From positions 1,217,193 to 1,281,192 of the forward strand of contig JAZAYU010000085.1 in the NCBI GenBank assembly GCA_038501625.1: DNA of 64,000 bases. The letters run 5' to 3'. Under the pieces are notes generated by a model, which saw only the letters and a list, made by a program, of their open reading frames with translations, ran no database searches and had not been told where the DNA came from. The position numbers and the translations under genes are program-made. Each line of letters begins with the position of its first letter. The first letter of the stretch is position 1. Source of the DNA: Corbicula japonica (lineage: Eukaryota; Mollusca; Bivalvia; Venerida; Cyrenidae). Shown here one piece after another: positions 22,735-33,973 of this stretch.

Positions 22735-22743
22735 GCCTGAAGG
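22735..22743 (+). repeat. Right 9-bp target duplication
   Basis: GCCTGAAGG, identical to 15741-15749. It overlaps the first bases of the family A copy, whose usual left end is CTGAAGGTTATAA. Confidence 0.75.
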
Positions 22744-22883
22744 TTATAAAACTGAGATTGGAAACCAGTCTCAAATCTCAAGCATCTGATTGGCTGAAAT
22801 GGCGACCAGTCGCCATTTCAGCCAATCAGATGCTTGAAATTTGAGATTGGTTTCCTTGCTCAGTTTTATAACCTTTGGCACTG
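22736..22883. repeat. Family A palindromic element, full copy
   Basis: The left arm CTGAAGGTTATAAAACTGAG is mirrored by the right arm ending TATAACCTTTGGCACTG. The centre GGCGACCAGTCGCC is the turn of a hairpin with arms of about 65 bp, with few mismatches. Each arm carries an ATTGGCTGA (CCAAT-box-like) word. Confidence 0.9.
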
Positions 22884-23163
22884 GCCTGCAAAGCGCTGTA
22901 GAATATCATGTTGGTAACCTTTCTTTTTGAATTGACGGATGATCTTTACGAACAACCAGGAGAAATTCACATTGCCTTTTATTTTCTTAAGTTAGTAAAT
23001 TAAATCTCCATAAAAAAACTGGCTTTGAAATACCTTGTTGCAATAGCGATTTTAAACTGCACCTGTTTTTTATTTGATCTGGGTATCGGCGATAAAACTT
23101 GCAAAAGGTTTGACTAAATTTATGTTACCGATAACATTGTTTTTAAAGTTTAACTTCATAACG
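22884..23163. other. Unassigned AT-rich interval
   Basis: No feature recognised between the family A copy and the family B fragment. Confidence 0.4.
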
Positions 23164-23290
23164 GTTAGTGGTGTCTCTTTTGAAACTGTTCATTTTATTT
23201 ACCATGCTCTCTCCCTCTCTTCTTCTTGACTGTGTGGGGAGGCTGTTTTTTTCTGAATGTGGCGATTCCTGATATGCATATTTCACCTTT
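23164..23290 (-). repeat. Family B 5' fragment
   Basis: On the minus strand: TGAAATATGCATATCAGG, the GCCTCCCCACACAG block and GTTTCAAAAGAGACACCAC, stopping before the core. The 5' boundary directly abuts the reverse-transcriptase fragment at 23296. Confidence 0.75.
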
Positions 23291-23295
23291 TTTCA

Positions 23296-23696
23296 ATGCA
23301 AAGTTTACGTTTATTGAAATCAATAACATCGTTACAATCTCTATAAAAGCGAACAAGCTGTGAGAATTAAACCCCGTAAGATGTTCCACGAGGAACATCG
23401 CTGTCTAAAAATGGAAAATTTACTATATTAAAATTAAGATAGTCTCTTTTATCATATATTTTAGTAGTGACGTATCCATTTTCAATAGAAAGATTAAGAT
23501 CAAGAAAGTTTGCTTGCTTATCTGAAGTGTATTTTTTAAAGTTGTAGTTCATGAGTGTAAATTTTTTTATTAACCAGAGATGGAAAATTATTATTATTTA
23601 TATTTAACAAATCATCAAGGTACTTCGAAGTGTTGTTAAAGGCTGTAATAATGGCATCTTGATGTTCGGTAGAAAGAGATACATAAAATCTCTAAC
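23296..23696 (-). pseudogene. Decayed reverse-transcriptase fragment with YLDD box
   Basis: Minus-strand reading: VSLSTEHQDAIITAFNNTS, the catalytic-type box KYLDDLLNI at about 23608-23622, FPSLVNKKIYTHELQL, then after a frameshift FLDLNLSIENGYVTTKIYDK and the conserved IVNFPFLDSDVPR with SYGV. A TAA interrupts the frame right after SYGV, and FSQLVRF follows. Order and spacing fit a retroelement reverse transcriptase of the type abundant in cnidarian and mollusc genomes (non-LTR or Penelope-like). One frameshift and a stop make it non-functional. It ends at the family B fragment. Confidence 0.8.
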
Positions 23697-23747
23697 TTAA
23701 CAGCATAAAAACAGAAGCACAATTAGTACAATTACAAACTATTAATA

Positions 23748-24410
23748 GAACGGTCAGTGGTAAAACAATTTGCCACTGGGGGTTTATGCCAGCTTCTAGG
23801 GTGCCAGAACATTACACATGCCACAACAGGCTCCCTTTTAAAAACGTAAAATCGGTTATAAAAATTGTTGTTGACTTCATCATGAAATCAACCAAAAAAT
23901 TGGGCCTCACATTGGTTTAGCATGACCTGTAAGGTAAACGGGTTTTACATCTACTGGCGGGAACCAATTTGATGTTCCAGACCTTTTGTGTTATTGATAT
24001 ATTCGATCGCATAATTATGTATAAACAAATGAAAAGCTGCCAGAGCAGAAGACATCAGACACCTTCTGATATATGTCTCGTTTTATTCGTCTGGAATATT
24101 CAATTGAAAAACAAAATCTTGTATGTATTAGACAAATGTACTCTAAATTTTGAGACAAATTGAAAATGGCCAAAGTGTAAACCTCCGCATAAGTTTGCGG
24201 CGTCTATTTTTAATTACTGGACTGGAGATGGAGCATAAGTTTAGCTTATTTAGCACGAACTCGACTTCCGTCGGTTATTCTCATTCAAAACCGCTGCTTT
24301 CATTTTTAAATGATTAACAAGAATGGTCCTTAGACTTAGGTGGTCCCAAGAAATGCTGAAATAAAGTTGATCACTGCAAATTTATGGTTGTACAGCTTAT
24401 TAACCGGAGA
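23748..24410 (+). repeat. First copy of an about 880-bp tandem segmental duplication
   Basis: Begins with a family B core fragment (GAACGGTCAGTGG to about 23835) followed by unique sequence. This whole block is repeated at 24590-25268 at a distance of about 881 bp, with shared GATATATGTCTCGTTTTATT, GAGACAAATTGAAAA and GGAGATGGAGCATA-type segments. The two have diverged by many substitutions and small indels. Confidence 0.75.
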
Positions 24411-24444
24411 AAGAAAGCAATTTTATAAATAACCTTAAGAAATG

Positions 24445-24770
24445 AAATATAAGTATCAGGAATGACCGCAACAAGCCTCCGCCTTAATCCAAAATGTAGA
24501 AAGGAGAACAGAGCATGGTTATACAATTATCAATTTCAATAAAGACACTACAAACAATTAACGAAAAGTAAAACTCAAGGGGTTACCGCCTTGAAACGGG
24601 CAGTGGAAAAACAATTTGTCACCGGTGGTTTATGCCAGGTTTTAGGTGGCAACAACGTTAAACTTGCCACAACAATATGGGGCAACAACATTACACTTGC
24701 CCCAACAGTAGGGACAACAACATTACACTTGCCCCAACAGTAGGGGTCAACAACATTACACTTGCCCAAA
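24445..24770 (+). repeat. Family B element with expanded core
   Basis: The 5' block (TATCAGGAATGACCGC, GCCTCCGCC) and the core GGGGTTACCGCCTTGAAACG are recognisable. After the GGTTTATGCCAGG stem the ACACTTGCCCCAACAG word is amplified into a short array. It forms the start of the second segmental copy. Confidence 0.7.
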
Positions 24771-25268
24771 CAGTTTACATTATGGAATCGCTGTCGGTTT
24801 CACATGATGTGTGTTAGGAAAACGAAGGTTTACTTCTGATGGTGGCGGACCAGTGAGACGTAACTAAACTTTTTTGTTTTTGATATCTTTGATCGCCTAC
24901 GTATAAACGAATGAAATCTGTCAGAGCAAGAGACATCAGACCACTTTTGATATATGTCTCGTTTTATTTGTCTGGTAGAATAAATTGAAAAACAAGATCT
25001 GGTCCGTATTAGACAAATACTGTAAATTTTGAGACAAATTGAAAACGTAAAAATGTGCAAACGTTCGCCGTGTCTACTGAACTGGAGATAATGCATAGGT
25101 TTAGCTTATTTAGCATGAACTCGTCGTCTGTCGACTATTCTCATCCAAACCGCTGCTTCCATTTTTAGATAATAGACAAGAATGGGTCTTAGACTTAGGA
25201 GGTCCCCAAAAAATGCTGAAATGGAGTTGATCCTTGTAAAATTATTGTAGTACAGCTAATTGACCGTT
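24590..25268 (+). repeat. Second copy of the about 880-bp segmental duplication
   Basis: Matches 23748-24410 in order, from the family B core through AGAGCAAGAGACATCAGAC, the GTCTCGTTTTATT block and CTTAGACTTAGGAGGTCCC. The extra length at its start is caused by the minisatellite at 24655. Confidence 0.75.
24655..24772 (+). repeat. Minisatellite of about 36 bp, four units
   Basis: Repeats GGCAACAACATTACACTTGC followed by CCCAACAGTAGG with small changes. The unit is recognisably the GTGCACCAACCTCACACTTG + CCCCAACAG portion of family B, so the array grew from inside that element. Confidence 0.85.
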
Positions 25269-25354
25269 AAAATAGAAAACAATTTAAAAGAAAACCAGTA
25301 TAATAGATTAAATTAGATATTTGAGTCACCGACAACAACAAATATAAAACATTT

Positions 25355-25582
25355 CAGGCTCGTTTTAATGGGCAGTAATGGAAATGCATATTACTGCCCA
25401 CGCCAACAAGCCCTGGGTTGAGCGCAAGCCAATATTTACACCAATAAACATACCAATACAATTTCGATCTATCCCAAACGATGGTGTGCGTATGGCGGTG
25501 AACATGGAATTTTCAATGCGGTATTTACATATAAAAACTATTCCATGTTTAGCGGCGTATGGTCCCCAGTGGCAGAACTAAA
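25355..25582 (+). repeat. Family F dispersed repeat, copy 2
   Basis: GGGCAGTAATGGAAATGCAT followed by ATTACTGCCC forms a 10-bp-stem hairpin; then CCTGGGTTGAGCGC, AAACGATGGTGTGCG, TATGGCGGTGAACATGG and GCGGCGTATGGTCCCCAG. The same order occurs in reverse at 12529-12760. The 67-codon frame here is repeat-derived. Confidence 0.7.
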
Positions 25583-26330
25583 CAGAACAGAATTTTGATA
25601 TGGGATCTATAAGCCTTTTTCTGAAATAAACATGGTTGTTAGATGGTCTGTGGGTTGTATACATCTGGCGCTATAAAAAGAAGCTGGGTATGAAAATCTT
25701 TATCCTCAACAATCCTCAAAAACCATAAACTCACTAACGCTGTTATAATTTCACAATAATTTAAAAGTGATTATTTCTCAGTGGTTTCAATCAGAGTAGC
25801 TAAAATAATGTTAACTCGTAATTAAACAGGGACCTTTCCATTTTTGTTCGAAAACCGAAATTGTTGATACAGTTTGAAAAAAAAAGGATTATTTTTTATT
25901 GGCCTCCAACAAAATAAAAGCTTAACGAAAGTTAAATGTTGCAGAATTGCAGTTGCGAAAGCAATAACAATGAAATGGTTAAATCGTGATATCGAAAACG
26001 AATAAGCCAGTTTCAAAATAAATTTCACAAAAACGTTGTCTCTGTGGCTTTTTACTTCTATAGCTAAAAAAACTTTTTTCTGTTCAAACAATTGCGGAGC
26101 TTATTTTCTTAAAATTATATTGATCATCGCTTTAGCATAGTCAGGGTTCAAAATATCCCGAAAGGATAATTGGGCGACTTTTTATTAAAATTACAAAAAC
26201 ACGGATACATGTAAAGCTTGTTTTCCCTAAAAATGCATATTTAAATAAAGAGATTTTTTTTCATTACAAGACTTGCCTGAAATTTAAAAAAGAACACTAA
26301 ATCATATCTACGTGGCTCTCTAAATATGAA
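25583..26330. other. No gene identified
   Basis: AT-rich interval; an 89-codon minus-strand frame at 25822-26091 is Phe/Lys-rich with no recognisable feature. Confidence 0.4.
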
Positions 26331-26569
26331 TTATGCATATCAGGAATTGCCACAACAGAAAAAATAGCCTCCCACGCAGCCATAAGAGTAGATAGAAAGG
26401 AAAAGAGATCATGAGTTTATAGGAAAAATTAAAAATAAGACACCGCAAGCAGTTAACAATAAAGCGAAATATTGGGGTTACTGTAGCGCCTTGAAACGGT
26501 CAGTTGCAAAACTATTGGCCTCTGGGGTTTAAACCAAGTTTTAGAGTGCATCAACCTCACAGTTGCTTG
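26331..26569 (+). repeat. Family B element, 3'-truncated
   Basis: TATGCATATCAGGAATTGCC, GCCTCCCACGCAG, then a diverged core (GCCTTGAAACGGTCAGTTGC) and GGGGTTTAAACCAAG, ending around the CAACCTCACAGTTGC word. The 3' half is missing. Confidence 0.75.
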
Positions 26570-29167
26570 TTTGTGATATTTTACATATTTTCTATGTGCA
26601 CAAAAATGCGTTGATAAGCGATTTGCATCTTAAACTGACTTTTAAAACTTCATGAGCGATAGATACTATATCGATCAAATCAGCCATGAATCAGTAACTA
26701 TTCAATCTAACTATCTTACCGTTACGAAGAAAAATTAGTATGGATTTTGAAAGGTCAATATTTCCTGAGATTCCAAAATTTCTCTTGGCACGTAAAGGTA
26801 CTCATAGTTGATATAAATAATATATTTTATCTACAGAAATTTTATTATTGCACATATGAAGCTTTCCAGATGTATATGACGGAAAGCATATGATAAAATA
26901 TGTCCAATTTGATGCAACACATGACTGGCGTGCTATCTATACCCTGTGCCGTCATAATTTGCAACATCCAGAACTTGAACTTTCCCTTAATATCTCGTTT
27001 AAAATAAACAGAGGCGTACGCAAGGCCGTCCGATCAGAAAGCAATTCTTACATATGACTTATTCTCAAGTATTTCTAAAAGGGCATTAATTCTCGTGTTT
27101 TCGTATTACAATCTAAAGAAATTAAGCGATCATAGCTATAATATTAATACATTCTTCCAAAACTCACATAGAATTATTGATAAAAACGTATATATAGTCA
27201 TTGTGATGTATTTCATTTAACATGCTAAGGTTATTTCACTACATGTACTAGTATAAACTGTAATCACCATCGTTTAAAAAACAGAAATAATTAATTGCCA
27301 GAAATTGAAAAAAATAGTTAACGTTATACAAAAAAGTGTATTTTCTTCTGAAGAATTTGATTTATCGCAAAAAAACCTCCTGAAAGTCTTTTCCCGAGAT
27401 AAAAATTTAATCAACTCAAAACCGACGGATCCCCTGCTGTTTCCATACATTAAAATATGATTACGTTGTTTTATAGTTTTCAGACTGAAAACTCCTGCCA
27501 AAATTACTCTCACGTCGAGAGTTAATGCGTACATTTCATTAACAGAACAGTTACCCAAGATGGTCAGTATCATTCTAAATGATTTATAAACTGAAAAGCA
27601 TTTAAAGTTTTGAAAAGGAAAAACAAGAAACGTCTTTTATAAAGAGAAACGTCATTAATGGAAAAGATTTTCAATTATTTGAAATAATTATACGGAAGCA
27701 GTTTAGCTACTCTTAATTCATTTATCTTGATTAACGTGTACTTTAAATAATATAATTAAGAATCCTACTTAATTATTTACGCAAGGATTTATAGACCATA
27801 GGATCAATCGGTTCAAACCATTAACATTCCAACTGGATAGCTCATCACCCTAGTAGATGTCTCTCAGGTAAAATAACCACGAATCCAAATAGCCTATTTC
27901 ATTCTCCCGCTGCATGTTAATTGTATTCGGGTACATGTATACTTCATTGATAAAAAAAACTATGTCAAAAGCCAGCAAAGAATCCGAAAAAACAAAATTG
28001 CCAAATACTGATGTAAAGTAGTATTGCAAGCGAATGCTGGTAAAGCAGTTTCATGGCACATCAATCTTCCATTGCTTATCGTTGTTGTTTTCTTTAAATT
28101 AAATATTACATAGAAATTATTAACAATTGCAACTAAATTCATGCATGTACAGTGTTGCTGGATTGAAGTAGATGTTTGTGTAAAAGCGGCTTATCTAGCA
28201 CAGACAAACAAAAAAGGAATTTCCCTAAGGTGGTCTTCTCTTCAGGTCAGACAATACAATGAAATGATATATCCTGATATAGTTAGACTATATTCTCATG
28301 TATCCTGTAGTAATATCAAGAACATATGAATTGATGTGCTGATGTGTTATGATAAATAACCTTTCTGAAAATAAAAATAATTACAAAAAACATATTTATG
28401 GAATGCTGATAGTTTTAGGTGAAGTGTTGCATATAGCCGAGGCCAATTATGTTTAAATTAAGGTCATGTTGTCGCGTTGAATTAGTTTTTACTTGTCTCG
28501 CTTGAGCCTACAATAATATTAAATATACCTATTTGGTCCTATTAGGTAAGAAGCTTTATTGCGACGCAAGAACAAAATGTTCTAAAAATATTCCGTAGCA
28601 TTTTGTAAAAGTAAAATATGAGGCAAAAGGTATATCAAAATTCATAAATACCAAGAAATACTAGATGTAAAAAACAGGAAACAAACATATCTTTATTATC
28701 GGTTAACGCCGTTGATCAAAATTTTCAGCTATATCTAATTGCAATATTTTAATTATTATTATTTCAAAAGGGGGCCTTGGCATGCGAAGAGAGCGTCATA
28801 TCAACTACAACAAGTTGCATATAAAACAAAATCCGTAATTAAAAGTGGAAAATACCACCGTGAGAGTTTTCGAAAATGTTTAAAACAGTTCAATCGAATA
28901 TGCCTTTTGAGTACCGCATTGTCGGTGTTTAGAGTCATCAAAACATCTTGGAATTACCTCTTTTTCACACTGTGTTCGAAACATTATTTTGCTAATTATA
29001 AATAACAGCTGCTAGATGCTCTCTCGTAAAAAGCCATACGATAACAATGATCTTCCCTCTCCATTAGAATTACAAACGAGTCTTGTTTGGGCACAAAAAA
29101 ACTAGGGTTAATGCTAGCTTAGAAAGCTAACGCTGAATATGAATGCAAAAAAAAACTTGTCAAACTG
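26570..29167. other. AT-rich region without identified gene
   Basis: Frames of 60-99 codons occur on both strands but none shows a domain, splice context or base composition unlike its surroundings. No RNA gene or transposon end was found. Confidence 0.4.
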
Positions 29168-29312
29168 CAGTGCCCATGGTTATACAACTGAGCATGGAAA
29201 CCATTCTCAAATCCTAAGCATCTGATTGGCTGAAAAGGCGACCAGTCGCCATTTCAGCCAATCTGATGCTTGATATTTGAGACTGGTTTCCTTGCTCAGC
29301 TTTATAACCTTC
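29168..29312. repeat. Family A palindromic element
   Basis: CAGTGCCCATGGTTATACAA at one end and GCTTTATAACCTTCAA at the other pair with each other; the turn is GGCGACCAGTCGCC. This copy lies opposite in orientation to the one at 29517. Confidence 0.85.
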
Positions 29313-29516
29313 AAACCAGTTTCTTGAAACAGATTTAATAATAATACGGAGATGAACTTTTTGCAAAGCATATGGTCAATACATTCAAAAGTTGGCGTAT
29401 ATAGCTGAAGTCTTTGTGGCCACAAAAATAACTCCTTTTCAGTAATTTGTAGGCATAATATAGTGGTGCAAAGAATAATAACAACCACTAAGACACTGTA
29501 AGTATTCTACCCTGGG

Positions 29517-29662
29517 TTGAAGGTTATAAAGCTGAGCATGGAAACCATTCTCAAATCCTAAGCATCTGATTGGCTGAAAAGGCAACCAGTCGCCATTTCA
29601 GCCAATCAGATGCTTGAGATTTGAGACTGGTTTCATGCTCAGTTTTATAACCTTGGGCACTG
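29517..29662. repeat. Family A palindromic element
   Basis: Starts TTGAAGGTTATAAAGCTGAG and ends TTATAACCTTGGGCACTG. The left arm shares the CCATTCTCAAATCCTAAGCA variant with the copy 350 bp upstream, so the two copies come from the same recent source. Confidence 0.9.
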
Positions 29663-30026
29663 AACAGTGAATAGTTAGCTTTAAAAGTGCGAGTGATTAA
29701 TTATTATTTACGAAACTGTATATTAATAACAGATCAAGAAACTTTGGGTCATTACTAATTTGTTAGCAGATGGACTTCCTGGAAGTTATGAATATTTTAT
29801 TTAATCAATAGATGCTCCATGCACAAAATTCTCAGACTCCACATTATTCGAGTGACATAAAATGTCTGGTATATAATTATTGTTAGCAAACAATAATAAT
29901 ATCTTTGCAATTATTTTAAACCTCCTGACAGAGCAAGGTCAAAAGTAAGAGGGTAATGATATTGTTGTCTTTTACCAAAAGTATTCTTTTCACCGCTCTT
30001 GATGTTTTGTGGAGAAATAGAAAAAT
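29663..30026. other. Unassigned interval
   Basis: No feature recognised; AT-rich. Confidence 0.4.
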
Positions 30027-30127
30027 GTGAAACATGCATATCAGGAATAATATTGCTATACTCAGAAAACACAGCCTCTCCACTCAGACAAAAAAGTAGA
30101 GAGAAAAAGGGAGCATGTGTTTATTAG
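30027..30127 (+). repeat. Family B 5' fragment
   Basis: GTGAAACATGCATATCAGGA, GCCTCTCCACTCAG and GGGAGCATGTGTTTAT match the first 100 bp of the family and then identity is lost. Confidence 0.7.
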
Positions 30128-30748
30128 AAATTCTTATGCAACGTTCGCTGTTTCGCGACTAAACTTTGCAACTCCATTTAAGAGTATCTGCTTACGGCAC
30201 AACAAAAAATACCGTGACGATACCGGTAACGTGTACGCTTGTCAGTCGCATTATCAGTAAGAGAATGTAATCTTACAATAACTTAACGAAAAAAGATACC
30301 CGTCTGTTCGACTAGTTAAAACGTGTCTATTAGTATGGCTCATTACATCACACACATGCACACATCACAAAAAAACTTTCAGATGCAATACTACATGTGG
30401 TAGATGAGCATTTCTGAAATGACAACTTTTAATGAAAGATTGTGTGCCTTCAATATTGAAACGCATACAATATTGCTTTTTCCAACCTCAACTAAATTTT
30501 CTAAGTCGAACCAAGGCCCATAATTTTCATGTAGTGCAATCAAAAGTTAATTAAATTTATCAGCTGATACACAAGTACACACAAACAAAATTTCAATCAG
30601 TTCTATAATTGAGAGGCATTAAAATAGCTTACACTCACTCAAAACTTCAAGTAATGTTATCATACAAACAGGGACCATAAATTGCAATGAATTCAAAGAG
30701 TAAGATTACCTATAATACATTATGACTCTTCAAAATATCTCATACGTA

Positions 30749-31100
30749 GATACGTGTATATGCATGAACGCTGATTGCTTACAAACTTTAACGAAGCTGC
30801 AACGGCGTTACCTTTTAATAGTTATGACGTTTAAACATTGAAAACAATGCATATTTAGATATATGCATGAAATTTGCTGGCATACAAACTTTAACGAAGC
30901 AGTAACGACAATACCCTTTAATAAATTTGACGTTTATGACACTTCAAAACATCGCATTTGTATATATATGCATGAAAGTTGCTTGCATACAAACTTTAAC
31001 GAAGCTGCAATGACGATACTTTTTAATACCTATGACGTATATGACACTTCAAAACATCGCACATGTAGATATATGAATGAAAGTTTCTTGTAAACGAATT
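30749..31100 (+). repeat. Tandem repeat of about 105 bp, three to four units
   Basis: Units share ATATATGCATGAAAGTTGCT, ACAAACTTTAACGAAGCTGC, TTTTAATA and TATGACACTTCAAAACATCG. The two central units are exactly 105 bp apart, a multiple of three. So a 76-codon frame at 30863-31093 repeats a 35-residue peptide (HTNFNEA, FDVYDTSKHR). The outer units are diverged and shift frame, so coding is not supported. Confidence 0.85.
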
Positions 31101-33180
31101 TTAAGGAAGTTGCAACGGCGATTCCGACGACGACGTACGGGTGACTGTAATAGCAATCCTCCTTGGTCTCGTAAAAACGTGACTTACACGGTTAATCATG
31201 CTTAACAGGAAAACCCACACGCTAAAAAAGTTTCTTTTTTTTTGACGCAAAAGCAAACTTTTGAATCATTAAACACCTTTTTAATAAAATGGGAATATTT
31301 CACTTCCAGTATGTTTATCTATCTTGTTTATCCCGTCCGTCTACGTCAGTTTTTATTAAAAAATCTTTTATTAACGATGTGATTGCGATAAAAACGACAT
31401 TTGTTAAACTTTATCGTAAACCAAATAGAACTGTCACTGTTTATATATTTGTGGTTTTTAACCAGCGACGCTGGTTTTACTAATCACCATTCTGAAATCG
31501 GTATCAAACCAAAACGAGGCACTGGCAACCGGCGATTTACGCATTTCAGAGTAATCAGAGCAAGCAAAGTAGTCCAAGTTTCCTGTTACGTGTTAAACTT
31601 GGCTCATGCCACGTTAGTATCGCTAAAAGAATACTTGACTGCTTCACTGCGCTGTCCCTAATTCAGAACACAATCGACAACAGAAAACCAATTTTATCTA
31701 GGGGTTGTAGCGGCCAGAGATTCTTTAGCGAGCCACAGATATGTTACCTTTAGGTACAGATATAAACGATATTCCCGATGTTAGGATATTACAATAGCTT
31801 AATATTAATTCTGAAATATTTAAAATATCTTTTCTGCTAATTCGAAGCTCAAAATAACAGTGAAAACATTATCTTTTTTTTGTCATTTTAAAGCCATTTC
31901 AATATTGGACGTTTGTTCCGCTGCTGAACTGTTTGTTTCACGATTTTTTTTTAATTTTTATCATTAACAATAACGATAATGATAAATTTCCATATTAGCA
32001 TATTTTTCTCCAATTGTCCACTTTATGAAATAAATGCGCAAATGCTTTCACTTTAAATTTTCAAGACATATTGCGAACATTTGTTTATTATTTGATGATA
32101 GGCGTTCATGAGCGTTGTAAATCACTGAACATAAAGCAATCATCATTGCTGAATATTTTTATATCATTGCTGAATATTTTTATATATTGGATTTCCACAT
32201 ATAAGCGTGAACAGTAAACAGTAAACTATTGAGATGTGTAAAATTTTACATATTAAAACTAGTATACCGTATATTATTCGTACAGAAATAGGGACATGTA
32301 AGATTTACAGATCTATGTATTCGAAACATGCTACGAGCAAGCGCGGTACGTGTCCGGCTATCACGTACGTGGCAGGAGACAAGTCGACAATAAGGCCATC
32401 AGTGGTCCAAGGAACGGACTATGATTTGTTTCAGGAATAATGCATAATTTACATTTTTTCCAAAGGTGAATATGTTTACTAGGTTTACGTTTTCGATTAA
32501 GCTAGAGATGACTATTATTTTTGTTCGGAGTACATGAAATCATAGGCGCAGTAACACAATGGATATGCAAATGTCAGTGACGTCACAATTTCGCGCCTTT
32601 TGAAGAAAGCCAAATAACAGTAAAAGTACGTGTGAATATAGAGGACAAATCATGATGAAGCCTAAAATTAAAAACGACCTATCTGTCTACTGAAACTGAT
32701 GTTATATGAACGGATTGTAAGCTAATGGACATTTATCCCATCTCCTTAACAAACAAAACTCAATGATATGTTTACGAATGTCTTAAATCTGGCACCTTTT
32801 TCTAATAATATGCTACATGAAAAAAACATCGAGTCCGTTATTATATACAACTTAATACGGTGGAAATTTATGGTATAATCTATAGTAATTCATGTTCCTC
32901 TGAAATTGTCTTCAATTTTACATGTGTGTTATCTAGCATTAAATTCCAATGCTTTCGGCAATGTTATGACTCTCGGTTGTTTTTATCTTAATATGTAGGA
33001 TTCTCAATTCTTTGATTTCTTTTACATGTTACTCACTATGAAGGACACAATTATATAATTCTTATTTCAAATAAATGCATAATCATTCCCATCGATCGGG
33101 TCTCACTTTTTATATCATTTTTCGTGTTCATTCTGTCTTTGGGATGTCAGTACACATATTTCACTATTATAATTTCTTGC
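31101..33180. other. AT-rich region without identified gene
   Basis: Several 60-86 codon frames occur with no family resemblance. A short TGCTGAATATTTTTATAT duplication is seen near 32150-32185. Nothing else assigned. Confidence 0.4.
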
Positions 33181-33184
33181 TTAA

Positions 33185-33419
33185 AACCCTTTACTCAATA
33201 TATACGCCTTTCATCACATAGGTGACCAGTTCAGGTCCCAGTTAGCTGGCACAATAGTGCCATCTGATCTGGATCTAAAATTTGTGATTACTGGTCAGAC
33301 AAAATTAATGATTCTAAAAGCGAACATTTTAAATCCAAATCAGATCGCAAAGATGTGCCAGCTGATATGGATCTAAACTGTTCGCCCAAGCTATGAAGGT
33401 ATATCTATGGAGTAAAGGG
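33185..33419. mobile_element. MITE flanked by TTAA, about 235 bp
   Basis: The ends CCCTTTACTCAATATATACG and its imperfect complement at 33393-33419 form TIRs of about 25 bp. TTAA lies directly outside on both sides (33181-33184, 33420-33423), with two extra A at the left. Inside, GTGCCATCTGATCTGGATCT recurs 101 bp later in changed form. TTAA targets fit piggyBac- or Kolobok-type elements; there is no transposase. Confidence 0.65.
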
Positions 33420-33423
33420 TTAA

Positions 33424-33973
33424 CAGAAGCCTTCATCCAGATAATACATGGAAACCCTTATTTCCACTATCATATAGACAAGATGAAGGTCTTTGCGAGT
33501 GAAACAAGTTCTTTTGCTTTTTCGTAAATGGATACATATATGAGAATCATGGCACTGTTTATTCTCAAGAAGCAAAATCGCTTCGCTGGTTTTGTGTACT
33601 TTCAGTACTTTGATTTGTGAGTGCAGCATAGATCATTGAGCAAATGTTTTTAGTAAAGCCACATTAAATTAGTGTCTTGACGCAATGGCAATATTTTATA
33701 TCGCTGAACCTTTTTAGTTGTTAACTACGATTATGAAAGTGTTAATAATTTTTGCCGCCATTTTGGGTACGATTGTTTCAAGATTTAAATCCTGAAGCTA
33801 AAAGTAATAATCGACAATAACAATGACAAGTGTGTAATGTTAGCCATGAAAGCAGAGACAACTTCATATTTACGCGTGTGTCACATCTTTGAAGTATGAT
33901 AGCGTTCAGATTCATTAGGTTATATCTGAGCAAAAATTGAACAATACACGGATGCGAAGGCTGATCTGGATCT
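33424..33973. other. Unassigned interval
   Basis: No repeat or gene assigned. A minus-strand ATGGCGGC in good start context (near 33760) opens only 15 codons. Confidence 0.4.

Noticed and set aside
33740..33775. Minus-strand ATGGCGGC start-like motif
   Set aside because: Frame ends after 15 codons with no convincing donor; other support is lacking.
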